In this document: positions 33,701 through 41,361 of the stretch, piece after piece
Numbering within the stretch: position 1 is the first letter of the stretch
Layout: each line of letters opens with the position of its first letter
Source: Parablautia sp. Marseille-Q6255
GTDB lineage: Bacteria; Bacillota; Clostridia; Lachnospirales; Lachnospiraceae
Reading direction: 5' to 3'
DNA length: 64,000 nucleotides
Assembly (NCBI RefSeq): GCF_951230155.1
Contig: NZ_CATNVD010000008.1
Location: 62,001 to 126,000, forward strand
Notes under the pieces: generated by a model
Seen by the model: only the letters and a program-made list of their open reading frames with translations
Databases searched by the model: none
Told to the model about the DNA's origin: nothing
Translations under genes and position numbers: made by a program

Positions 33701-34363
33701 CGCCTGTCCGCGATCAGAGAGTTTACAGAGCTTGGCAGCGGATTTAAAATCGCGATGCGGGATCTGGAGATCCGCGGAGCGGGAAATCTGCTTGGAAGCG
33801 AGCAGCACGGCCATATGGCGGCAGTCGGCTATGATCTTTACTGCAAGCTTCTGAATGAATCTGTGAAAGAGCTGCAGGGCATGGAAGAGCCGAAGGAGGA
33901 GTACGAGACAGTCATCGACCTGGATGTGGATGCACATATCCCGGACCGCTATATCAGCAATGAGTTCCATAAGCTCGACACGTATAAGCGCATCGCGGGG
34001 ATCCAGAACGAGGAAGAGTATGACGATATGCTGGAGGAACTGATGGACCGCTTCGGCGAGCTGCCGCGCAGCGTCCAGAACCTCCTGATGATCGCAAGGC
34101 TGCGCGCGCTTGCGCATGATGCGTATATCACAGAGCTTACGCAAAAGGGTGAGGAGATCCGGCTTGTCATGTATGAGAAAGCAAGGATCGATACCACGAA
34201 GATCGACGGCCTGCTCAGGGAGTACAGGGGACGGCTGAAATTTAAAATAGATACGAATCCGTACTTTCTGTATACGAGGCCGCGCGTCAGCAAAAACGAG
34301 AGCGACGATATTTTCCGGACGGTCAGAGAGCTTCTTGAGGCGGTGAAGAAGCTTTGCGAATAG
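30800..34363 (+). CDS. mfd: Transcription-repair coupling factor Mfd
   Basis: A 1187-residue DNA translocase that removes stalled RNA polymerase and recruits UvrA. Domains in order: UvrB-like N-terminal part with [37 protein letters not shown]; RNA-polymerase interaction domain ([22 protein letters not shown]...[13 protein letters not shown]); RecG-like helicase with Walker A [9 protein letters not shown] at residues 667-675, DEEQRFGV and [13 protein letters not shown]; then [11 protein letters not shown]; and a C-terminal TRCF domain. Length is standard. RBS GAAAGGAG. The 103-bp gap after pth shows nothing else. Confidence 0.97.
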   Translation: [1187 protein letters not shown]

Positions 34364-34402
34364 AAGCGCTGCAGTAGCTGTGCAGATTAGGGAAAACAGC
34401 TC

Positions 34403-34431
34403 TTGCGGGATGCCGCAAAAACGATTATAAT
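34403..34431 (+). promoter_or_regulatory. Promoter of the foldase gene
   Basis: TTGCGG (34403-34408), 17 bp, TATAAT (34426-34431). The spacer overlaps a small hairpin TTGCGG-gat-GCCGCAA that may also end mfd transcription. Confidence 0.6.
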
Positions 34432-34449
34432 GATAAAATGAATTTGTTC

Positions 34450-34487
34450 AGGAGGGTATGCGTAAGAGTTCGCATATCCTGCCTGTT
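34450..34487 (+). other. Leader hairpin of the foldase mRNA
   Basis: CAGGAGGGTATGCG pairs with CGCATATCCTGCCTG around a TAAGAGTT loop, a stem of about 13 bp with one bulge and one G-U pair. It lies between the promoter and the ribosome site of the lipoprotein gene and may influence mRNA stability or translation. The left arm contains a decoy GGAGGG ribosome-site-like sequence. Confidence 0.5.
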
Positions 34488-34526
34488 TGGCGCTCTCAGA
34501 AGGGCCAAAGAATGGAGGATATGAAG

Positions 34527-36056
34527 ATGAAGGGTTTAAAGAAAGCGGCTGCGCTGGGACTGTGCACAGGTCTGGTAGTGACATCTCTTGCAGGCTGCTC
34601 AAAAAAAGCAGAATTTGATGCAGAAGCGACAGCGATCACAGTAAATGATGATACGATCCCGGTTGGGGTCATGAATTTCGCGATCCGCTACAATCAGGCA
34701 AACTATGAATCTCTGTATATGTCCCTCGGACTGACAGATCCATTTAATCAGGATATGTATGGGGCGGGCACGACGCTGGGAGACGATATGAAGAGTCTGA
34801 TGACGACGGAACTGACCCAGGCGCTGCTGGCCGAGCAGAAAATGGAGGAGTATGATGTAGCGCTTACCGATGAGCAGAAGAACTCCATCACATCTGCCGC
34901 AAAAACATTTGTGGAAGCGAACGATGAAGAGGTGCTTAAAGAGCTCGGAACTACACAGGAGCATGTGGAGCGTTATCTGGAGCTGTCTATGGAGCGCATT
35001 CTGATGGAAGAGCAGATGAGCGCAGACGTCGACACAGAAGTATCCGATGAGGAGGCCGCTCAGAGAAAGATCCAGTACACCCTGTTTACACCGATCACAG
35101 ATGAGCAGCTGGAGGCTCAGACGGAGACAGAGACAGAAGCAGCGGAGACGGAAGCGGCAGTGGAGACAGAGACGGAAGCAGCGGAGACAGAGACGGAAGC
35201 GGCAGTGGAGACAGAGACGGAAGCAGCAGCGGAAACAGAGACAGAAACGGCAGCGGAGACAGAAGCAGCAACAGAGGCAGAGAGTGAAACTGCAGGGCTG
35301 ACAGAGAAGGAAGACGTAAAGACGCAGAGCGCGGACGAGACAGAAAGCGAAGCGCAGACAGATGCCCAGACGGAGGCAGAAAGCGAAGCGCAGTCAGACG
35401 CCGAGACAGAGACGGAAACAGAAACAGAAGATCCGGAAGCTGTGGAGGCAATGGAGAGAGCCCGTGTACAGGCAGAAGAAATGCTGAAAAAGCTTAAAGA
35501 CGGGGAAGAGTTTGAAAAGGCAGCAGAGGATATGGGTAAGACGGCATCAAGCACAACGTTTGGCGCGGATTATTCCATTACAGAGCTTGTAGAGGCTACG
35601 GACGGACTGGCAGACGGTACGCTGGTTGGGGCTCCAGTCAAGACGGAAAGCGGATATTATGTAGTCAGAGTTGTTTCTGAGTTTGACCGTGAAGCGACAG
35701 ACGCGAAGAAAGAGACGATCGTAGAACAGCGCAGACAGGAGCAGATTTCTTCTCTTTATACACAGTGGCAGGAAGAAGCGAAAGTCTCTGCAGATGAAAA
35801 GGTAATTGAAACGATCACGTTTGATTATCATCTGACACAGCCGACAGAGGCTCAGACAGAAGCTGTCAGCGAGGCGCAGACACAGGCAGAAAGCGAGACT
35901 GCCGCACAGGCCGAGACACAGACAGAAAGCGAGACTGCTGCACAGGCAGAAATGCAGACAGAAAGTGAGACTGCTGCACAGGCAGAAACGCAGACAGAAA
36001 GCGAGACTGCTGCACAGGCCGAGACGCAGACAGAAAGCGAGACCACTGTACAGTAA
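34527..36056 (+). CDS. PrsA-like peptidyl-prolyl isomerase lipoprotein with Thr/Glu-rich insert
   Basis: A 509-residue extracytoplasmic foldase. The signal peptide ends in the lipobox LAGC (Cys about residue 22). A SurA-like N-terminal domain (about 35-180) precedes a parvulin (PPIC) domain that is split: its first strand (RKIQYTLFTPIT, near 183-194) is separated from the first helix (ARVQAEEMLKKLKDGEEFEKAAEDMG, near 310-335) by about 110 residues of Thr/Glu/Ala repeats (ETETEAAVE type). After the domain there is another repeat tail with a 12-residue unit. The start at 34527 has GGAGG 8 bases upstream; earlier in-frame ATGs are too close to it. It should help fold exported proteins; the usual parvulin core is otherwise recognisable (GLADGTLVGAPVKTESGYYVVRV). 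Confidence 0.82.
   Translation: MKGLKKAAALGLCTGLVVTSLAGCSKKAEFDAEATAITVNDDTIPVGVMNFAIRYNQANYESLYMSLGLTDPFNQDMYGAGTTLGDDMKSLMTTELTQALLAEQKMEEYDVALTDEQKNSITSAAKTFVEANDEEVLKELGTTQEHVERYLELSMERILMEEQMSADVDTEVSDEEAAQRKIQYTLFTPITDEQLEAQTETETEAAETEAAVETETEAAETETEAAVETETEAAAETETETAAETEAATEAESETAGLTEKEDVKTQSADETESEAQTDAQTEAESEAQSDAETETETETEDPEAVEAMERARVQAEEMLKKLKDGEEFEKAAEDMGKTASSTTFGADYSITELVEATDGLADGTLVGAPVKTESGYYVVRVVSEFDREATDAKKETIVEQRRQEQISSLYTQWQEEAKVSADEKVIETITFDYHLTQPTEAQTEAVSEAQTQAESETAAQAETQTESETAAQAEMQTESETAAQAETQTESETAAQAETQTESETTVQ
35892..36035 (+). repeat. 36-bp tandem repeat, four units, in the foldase gene
   Basis: Four consecutive 36-bp units encode SETAAQAE[T/M]QTE, followed by a partial unit and the stop. 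Units differ by only a few bases, suggesting recent expansion. Such in-frame repeats can change copy number without a frameshift. Confidence 0.85.
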
Positions 36057-36082
36057 AAAGCGCACCGCGAGGAGGTAGGATC

Positions 36083-36601
36083 ATGGAAGCACTGGAAAAT
36101 ATCAGGACACGCAGGAGTATCAGACGTTTTAAGGAAGAAATGATACCGGAAGATATTCTGGAGCGGATCATAGACGCAGGTACACATGCTCCGACAGCGA
36201 TGAACCGGCAGTCGCCGATCATCATTGCAGTTACCAATAAGGAGGTGCGTGACCGGATCTCGCGTCTCAATGCACAGATTATGGGAACCTCCGGTGATCC
36301 TTTTTACAAAGCGCCGGTGATCCTGGTCGTGCTGGCAGATAAGTCCTGTGCGAACCGGGTATATGATGGAAGCCTTGTTATGGCAAACCTGATGCTGGCT
36401 GCACATGACCAGGGTATAGGAAGCTGCTGGATACACAGAGCGAAGGAAGAGTTTGAAAGCGAAGAGGGGAAAGCACTTCTGCGTTCGCTCGGCATAGAGG
36501 GCGAATACGAAGGGATCGGTCACTGTGCGCTGGGATATATAGACGGGGAATATCCGTCAGAGCCGCAGCGAAAAGATAACTGGGTATATTATGTAAAGTG
36601 A
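36083..36601 (+). CDS. Nitroreductase-family flavoprotein
   Basis: A 172-residue FMN-dependent oxidoreductase. ENIRTRRSIRRFKEEMIPEDILERIIDAGTHAPTAMNRQ is the family N-terminus with the FMN-phosphate-binding RRSIRRF; DGSLVMANLMLAAHDQGIGSCWIHRA and GHCALGYIDGEYP follow. It is probably a dimer reducing quinones, nitro-compounds or an unknown substrate with NAD(P)H; specificity cannot be assigned. RBS GAGGAGG. The gene sits alone between the foldase gene and a strong terminator. Confidence 0.9.
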   Translation: MEALENIRTRRSIRRFKEEMIPEDILERIIDAGTHAPTAMNRQSPIIIAVTNKEVRDRISRLNAQIMGTSGDPFYKAPVILVVLADKSCANRVYDGSLVMANLMLAAHDQGIGSCWIHRAKEEFESEEGKALLRSLGIEGEYEGIGHCALGYIDGEYPSEPQRKDNWVYYVK

Positions 36602-36619
36602 CAAAGCGTTTTGACATGC

Positions 36620-36650
36620 AGCGCCGGTGGTGAGGACCACCGGCGCTTTT
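36620..36650 (+). terminator. Intrinsic terminator after the nitroreductase gene
   Basis: A perfect 12-bp stem AGCGCCGGTGGT / ACCACCGGCGCT (36620-36631, 36636-36647) with a GAGG loop and T-run. Confidence 0.92.
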
Positions 36651-36699
36651 ATAATACAGGTTCTCACTTTCTTTTAAGAAATCCTTAGAAATAAAACAG

Positions 36700-36728
36700 T
36701 TGCATGGGGCATGTTGGCACGCTATACT
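36700..36728 (+). promoter_or_regulatory. Promoter of aroK
   Basis: TTGCAT (36700-36705), a 17-bp spacer and TATACT (36723-36728), 27 bp upstream of the aroK start codon. Confidence 0.65.
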
Positions 36729-36755
36729 TATAATGATAAGATCGCGGAGGGTATT

Positions 36756-37259
36756 ATGAGAAACAATATTTTTCTGATCGGCTTTATGGGAGCCGGAAAA
36801 TCTACGGTAGCGCATGCATTGCAGGAAATCTGCCATATGGAGCTGGTAGAGATGGACGAGAGGATCGAAGCGTGTGAGCACATGACGATCCAGGAGATTT
36901 TTGCAAAAAAGGGCGAGGATTATTTCAGGACTCTGGAGACGCAGCTTTTGCTCGATATGGAGAGAAAGCAGGGGTGCATTGTTTCCTGCGGAGGCGGTGT
37001 GCCGATGCGCGCGTGCAATATCGAAGCCATGCGAAGGAGCGGGCGGATTGTTTATCTGAGTGCGCGTCCGCAGACGGTACTGGAGCGTGTGCGGGACAGT
37101 CATACGCGCCCTCTGCTGGAGGGGAAAATGAATGTGGAATACATTGAAGCCCTTATGAGAGAGAGGCGGCCGAAATATCTTGCCGCGGCAGATATTACGG
37201 TAGAAACAGACGGGAAATGCGCGCAGGAGATCGGCGAGGAGATTTTGCAGAAGGTGTGA
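36756..37259 (+). CDS. aroK: Shikimate kinase
   Basis: A 167-residue P-loop kinase phosphorylating shikimate in aromatic amino-acid synthesis. NIFLIGFMGAGKSTVA (Walker A), ELVEMDERIE (the shikimate-binding Asp region), FRTLETQLL, SCGGGVPM and RPLLEGKM (lid) are all in place. The ATG after GCGGAGGG is the start; an in-frame ATG at 36711 lies before the -10 element. Normal length. The rest of the shikimate pathway is not in the window. Confidence 0.93.
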   Translation: MRNNIFLIGFMGAGKSTVAHALQEICHMELVEMDERIEACEHMTIQEIFAKKGEDYFRTLETQLLLDMERKQGCIVSCGGGVPMRACNIEAMRRSGRIVYLSARPQTVLERVRDSHTRPLLEGKMNVEYIEALMRERRPKYLAAADITVETDGKCAQEIGEEILQKV

Positions 37260-37296
37260 TCCGCATAAAAAAGAAGCAGGGAGAGTTTGGGGGACA

Positions 37297-39120
37297 ATGG
37301 CTGAGGCGAAGGAACAGGAACAGGGGAGAGAACGACGAAATGGAAGGGCCCGCGTATATACGGGGGAAATACATACCGCAGACAGGCGGAGCAGCAGAGG
37401 AAGCCTGGATACGGCGGGAGACAGGAAGGATGCGCAGTCCCGCGGACCAAAGAGAAGCGTCCGGGGGCAGGAGACGGCGCGGCAGAGCATGCCTTGGCAA
37501 AGAAGCCAGGCGGAAAGTGCGCGGCAGCGGAGGACTTCAGGAAAGGCAGAGCAGGCAGAAGCGCGGCAGCGGAGGACTCCAGGGAAGGCAGAGCAGGCAG
37601 AAGCGTGGCAGCGGAGGACTCCAGGGAAGGCAGAGCAGGCAGAAGCCCGGCAGCGGAGAACTCCAGAAAAGGCAGAGCAGGCAGAAGCCCGGCAGCGTAC
37701 GGAGTCTGTGGGAAAGCATCGCGATTTTCAGGAAAAGCTGAGAAAGCACAGGATCAGCCGGGTACGCCGTGTACTTTACGGTATTGCGGGACTGCTGGCA
37801 GTTTTTTATATTGCGGTGGCAGTCTATTACGGGTTTCATTTTTATGATGATACGGTGATCCTGGGAATGGACTGCGGCAGGATGACAGGCGAAGAAGTGA
37901 AACAGGCAGCAGCGAAGAAGCTTGGAGAGTATGAGCTGCAGATTCAGGAGCGCGGGGAAAAGACAGAGACGATCCAGGCTAAAGAGATCGGACTTGGATT
38001 TGTGGATGATGGAAGTATTGATACGCTTATGAAGCAGCAGCGCCCGTATTTCTGGCCGGTGATGATGCTGCTGCCGAAAAAGGAGGCAGATTCGGTTGCT
38101 TTTTCTTATGATAAGGAGGCTGCCAGAGAAAGGATCAATGCGCTTGCCTGCATGGACAGTGTCCGGGCGATCCCACCGCGGGATGCCTATATCGCAGCCG
38201 GCGCATATGGCTTTGAGGTGATCCAGGAGGTAGAGGGAACGACTCTGAATAAGGACAGGACAGAAAAACTGATTTTTGCGTGTCTGGATTCCGGAGCGGA
38301 CAGTGTCTCTTTGGAAGAGGAAGGCTGCTATATTGCCCCGGAGATTTACAGTGACAATGAGAAGCTGGTAAGAGACGCAGCCTCTATGAATGAGCTGGCA
38401 AGCGCCAGTATTACTCTTGATTTTGGTGTGGCGCAGGAAGTGGTGGATGCGACCCTGATGCAGGAGTGGATCACAGAGACGGGAGATGGGATATTTGCGA
38501 TAGATGACGCTTCAGTCGAGCAGTATGTAGAGTCTCTGGCAGCGAAATATGATACATTCGGACTTCCGGTGGAATTTGCGACATCGCTGGGGACGACGGT
38601 GACACTTTCCGGCGGAGATTACGGCTGGTGCCTGGATCAGGACGCAACGCTTGCCGCGCTGCGAAAGGCGATGGATGAAGGATATCGCGGCACAATGGAG
38701 CCGGTTTACCTCTATTCTGGAATGAGTCATGAAAACGGCGGGATAGGCTATACCTATGTAGAGATCTGTATTTCGCAGCAGCGGATGTGGTGTTACGAAA
38801 ATGGGGAGCTGATCGTAGATACGCCTGTCGTTACGGGAAATCCAAATAAAGGAAACGGCACGCCGACCGGAGGCGTGTGGGCGATTGACGCGAAAAAGAG
38901 AGATGCCATTTTGACAGGGGAGGGATATACTTCCCCGGTAGATTACTGGATGCCGTTTAACGGAGATGTCGGGATCCATGATCTGAAGGAACGGGCATAT
39001 TTTGGAGGAACGATCTATCTGAGCAATGGATCCCATGGCTGTGTGAATACCCCCTATGAGCAGGTGCAGATCATTTATGATACGGTCTCGATCGGGACGC
39101 CTGTCATAGTCTATGAGTAG
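37297..39120 (+). CDS. L,D-transpeptidase (YkuD) with basic cytoplasmic repeat tail
   Basis: A 607-residue paralogue of the enzyme at 9216. Residues 1-160 are cytoplasmic, very rich in Arg, Gln, Glu and Lys, and contain four 14-residue repeats (ARQRRTPGKAEQAE). A transmembrane segment follows (about 163-185), then an extracellular peptidoglycan-binding region (DDTVILGMDCGRMTGEEV onward) and a YkuD domain with SHGCVNTP (nucleophile Cys582). The catalytic and binding parts match the 9216 protein in order; the N-terminal tail does not. It makes 3-3 peptidoglycan crosslinks or related bonds. Ribosome site GGGAG is weak. It lies 37 bp after aroK. Confidence 0.87.
   Translation: MAEAKEQEQGRERRNGRARVYTGEIHTADRRSSRGSLDTAGDRKDAQSRGPKRSVRGQETARQSMPWQRSQAESARQRRTSGKAEQAEARQRRTPGKAEQAEAWQRRTPGKAEQAEARQRRTPEKAEQAEARQRTESVGKHRDFQEKLRKHRISRVRRVLYGIAGLLAVFYIAVAVYYGFHFYDDTVILGMDCGRMTGEEVKQAAAKKLGEYELQIQERGEKTETIQAKEIGLGFVDDGSIDTLMKQQRPYFWPVMMLLPKKEADSVAFSYDKEAARERINALACMDSVRAIPPRDAYIAAGAYGFEVIQEVEGTTLNKDRTEKLIFACLDSGADSVSLEEEGCYIAPEIYSDNEKLVRDAASMNELASASITLDFGVAQEVVDATLMQEWITETGDGIFAIDDASVEQYVESLAAKYDTFGLPVEFATSLGTTVTLSGGDYGWCLDQDATLAALRKAMDEGYRGTMEPVYLYSGMSHENGGIGYTYVEICISQQRMWCYENGELIVDTPVVTGNPNKGNGTPTGGVWAIDAKKRDAILTGEGYTSPVDYWMPFNGDVGIHDLKERAYFGGTIYLSNGSHGCVNTPYEQVQIIYDTVSIGTPVIVYE
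37519..37686 (+). repeat. 42-bp tandem repeat, four units, in the L,D-transpeptidase gene
   Basis: Four near-identical 42-bp units starting at 37519, 37561, 37603 and 37645 encode the 14-residue cytoplasmic repeat. The repeat leaves all forward frames and some reverse frames open, which creates spurious long open frames here. Confidence 0.9.
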
Positions 39121-39175
39121 AGTGAAAAGAAGTGAGCCATACAGAAAAACAGAAAAAACAGGATTAATTTAACAC

Positions 39176-39204
39176 TTTACTGTGAGAAAATACCGTGATA
39201 TAAT
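39176..39204 (+). promoter_or_regulatory. Promoter of the ArsR gene
   Basis: TTTACT (39176-39181), a 17-bp spacer and a consensus TATAAT (39199-39204), 25 bp upstream of the start codon. Confidence 0.65.
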
Positions 39205-39229
39205 AAAAAATTATGTGGGTGGGTGAAGT

Positions 39230-39655
39230 ATGGGAAAAAAGAAAAAGCAGGAAAAGCTCAAAAAGAAAGAAAAGCGGGAGATACGAAAGCAGCAGGAAGA
39301 AAAGCAGGTAAAAAAGGGACAAAAGGACAAAAAACCAAAAAGGGATAAGACGAAAGAGCAGGAAAAGCAAGCCTCCGGGCAGGAGGTCCTGTCGAGTACA
39401 GATCTGGCGATGCTTTTACGGATCTTTGGAGACGAAAGCCGGATGAAGATCCTTGATCTTTTGAAAGACAGAAGTCTGTGCGCCGCAGAGCTGCTTCAGT
39501 CTGTGGATATTGTTCAGTCAACGCTGTCGCACCATATGAAGGTGTTGACAGAGGCAGGTATTGTAACGTGTACAAAAGAAGGAAAAAGGTCGATATACTC
39601 GATCAATCGGAAAAGACTGGCGCAGATCAGTGAGAGTATAATGAAATGGAGCTGA
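39230..39655 (+). CDS. ArsR-family transcriptional regulator with Lys-rich N-terminus
   Basis: A 141-residue protein. The first 45 residues are almost entirely Lys, Glu, Gln and Arg (KKKKQEKLKKKEKREIRKQ type). Residues about 55-135 form an ArsR winged helix: LLRIFGDESRMKILDLLKDRSLCAAELLQSVDIVQSTLSHHMKVLTEAGIVTCTKEGKRSIYSI. It has one Cys in the helix region and one in the wing (VTCTKEG), not the usual ELCVCDL metal site, so the signal is unclear. The following zinc-ribbon gene starts 4 bp downstream, so the two form an operon. Confidence 0.87.
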   Translation: MGKKKKQEKLKKKEKREIRKQQEEKQVKKGQKDKKPKRDKTKEQEKQASGQEVLSSTDLAMLLRIFGDESRMKILDLLKDRSLCAAELLQSVDIVQSTLSHHMKVLTEAGIVTCTKEGKRSIYSINRKRLAQISESIMKWS

Positions 39656-39659
39656 GTAT

Positions 39660-41240
39660 ATGGGGAAGATCAGATTTTGTCAGCAGTGCGGAAAGCTGCT
39701 GCTGCCGGACAGCCGATTTTGTGAAAACTGCGGGGCCGAGGTCCTGCCGGATATACAGGAAGAGCGTGCGCAGGAGCATCGCAGGAACAGGGCAGACAGC
39801 CGGACAGAGCGTACAGAGAATGGAGGCCGCAGGGGGCAGAGTCGCGGACAGGAGCCAGGACAGGGCGATCCTTATGCGCAATATGGACAAAGACCGTCGG
39901 CAGGTCCGAACAATGTCCGTACAGAGAGCGGGCGAAGACCGTCGGCAGGTCCGAATAATGTCCGGCCAGAGAGCGGGCGAAGACCGTCGGCAGGTCCGAA
40001 TAATGCCCGTACAGAGGATGGACGAAGGCCATCGTCAGACCGGGGCAGCGTTCGTGTGAAAGACGGACAAAGGAGAGAGCAGGCCGGAGGAAGAACGTAT
40101 CTGGAGGATATCCGCAGGCCATCGCGGGCGGATGGAAGGCGGGTACAGGAACCGGGGAGATCATTCCGGGAGGAGCGTCTGGAGAAGGACTGGCAGCAGT
40201 CGTGGGAACGTCAGATGCCGCAGGAGGATGACAGCCGGATGACTCCGGTGCAGTATGTGCTGATCGGGCTGACAGCAGTGCTTCTGATCGCGATGATCGT
40301 ATTTGGCGCATTCTGGATATTTGGCAGGAGTAAGGACCGGGATGCAGGAGACAGGCTTCAGGGGCAGACACAGACAGATGTGGCAGGCAGCCAGAGTGAA
40401 GGCGTAATATCAGTCCTGGATGACACAGCCAGCCAGAATGAGACAAAGGATCAGTCAGAGTCTGCGGCACAGTCCGAGACACAAAAGCAGTCTGAGACAC
40501 AGCCGCCGACAGAGGCGCCCAAGCCGGATATTGTGCTGAATTATCAGGAATTTTCTGTGACACTGCCAGGTGACTGGACAGGAAAATATGGTATTACGCA
40601 GGGGACAGACTATTACACCTTTTACCATCAGGCGTCCAAGACGCGCGGATGCGGAGGCGTGCTTTTTACGGTGGCGCGGTACACGGATACCTCCTATACG
40701 GGTCTGCCGAATTATCAGGTGCTCGGTACCGGAAATGGCGCGGCGTTTGTATTTGAACTGCCGTCAGATGTGCAGTATCCGTCAGATGACGAAGCAGTAA
40801 AGAAAGAATATCAGGAGCTTTCAGCCGATCTTGCTACTATCCGGGCAAATATCAAAATGCTGGTATCAGGAGAAGGCCCAAAGGAGACAGAGCCGATCGA
40901 GATTTTGGATGAGACACAGCAGACACAGCCTCAGACGCAGCCGCAGACACAACCCCAGACGCAGCCGTCCGGCTCGGGATATATTGCGGAGAGCTCACAG
41001 CGGGCTGTGACTCAGAGCGATGTGGAGGGGATGACCTACAACGATCTGCAGATGGCGATTAATGAGATTTACGCAAGACATGGGAGAAAGTTTTCTGATC
41101 CGGATATCCAGAGCTATTTTGACAGTCAGCCCTGGTATCAGGGCACAGTAGAGGCGGATGCATTTGACAGCAGTGTCTTTAGTGCAACAGAGAGCCAGAA
41201 CATCCAGTATCTTCTGGATAAGATGAGCGCACTGCAGTAA
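39660..41240 (+). CDS. Zinc-ribbon membrane protein with YARHG domain
   Basis: A 526-residue protein with an N-terminal zinc ribbon (FCQQCGKLLLPDSRFCENCGAE, four Cys), a charged low-complexity cytoplasmic stretch with three 15-residue RRPSAGPNNVRTESG repeats, one transmembrane helix near residues 198-220, an extracellular Thr/Gln/Glu-rich linker, a globular domain (about 295-400) and a C-terminal YARHG domain (MTYNDLQMAINEIYARHGRKF...SQPWYQG). YARHG domains are extracellular and presumed to bind cell-wall or other ligands; their function is not settled. The layout suggests a surface sensor or wall-associated protein. It is likely cotranscribed with the ArsR gene upstream. Confidence 0.82.
   Translation: MGKIRFCQQCGKLLLPDSRFCENCGAEVLPDIQEERAQEHRRNRADSRTERTENGGRRGQSRGQEPGQGDPYAQYGQRPSAGPNNVRTESGRRPSAGPNNVRPESGRRPSAGPNNARTEDGRRPSSDRGSVRVKDGQRREQAGGRTYLEDIRRPSRADGRRVQEPGRSFREERLEKDWQQSWERQMPQEDDSRMTPVQYVLIGLTAVLLIAMIVFGAFWIFGRSKDRDAGDRLQGQTQTDVAGSQSEGVISVLDDTASQNETKDQSESAAQSETQKQSETQPPTEAPKPDIVLNYQEFSVTLPGDWTGKYGITQGTDYYTFYHQASKTRGCGGVLFTVARYTDTSYTGLPNYQVLGTGNGAAFVFELPSDVQYPSDDEAVKKEYQELSADLATIRANIKMLVSGEGPKETEPIEILDETQQTQPQTQPQTQPQTQPSGSGYIAESSQRAVTQSDVEGMTYNDLQMAINEIYARHGRKFSDPDIQSYFDSQPWYQGTVEADAFDSSVFSATESQNIQYLLDKMSALQ
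39888..40022 (+). repeat. 45-bp tandem repeat, three units, in the zinc-ribbon gene
   Basis: Three 45-bp units encode QRPSAGPNNVRTESG and close variants; a degenerate fourth follows. It is in frame, in the cytoplasmic linker. Confidence 0.85.
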
Positions 41241-41361
41241 ATGGCTTTGCGCCCGTTTAGATTTATGAAATAGCATTCACAGAATGCAGCGGGAAAACCT
41301 TCAGCCATGAGAGGGAATGCCCGAGGGAGATCAGACAGAGACACAGGAAGGAGAATAGGTT

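Noticed and set aside
35095-36065. Several long minus-strand frames in the foldase gene
   Set aside because: They are produced by the GAGACAGAA-type repeats and encode only Ser/Val/Leu-rich low-complexity sequence.
37519-37686. CRISPR array
   Set aside because: The 42-bp units are directly adjacent, in frame and without unique spacers, so they are coding tandem repeats. The same holds for 35892-36035 and 39888-40022.
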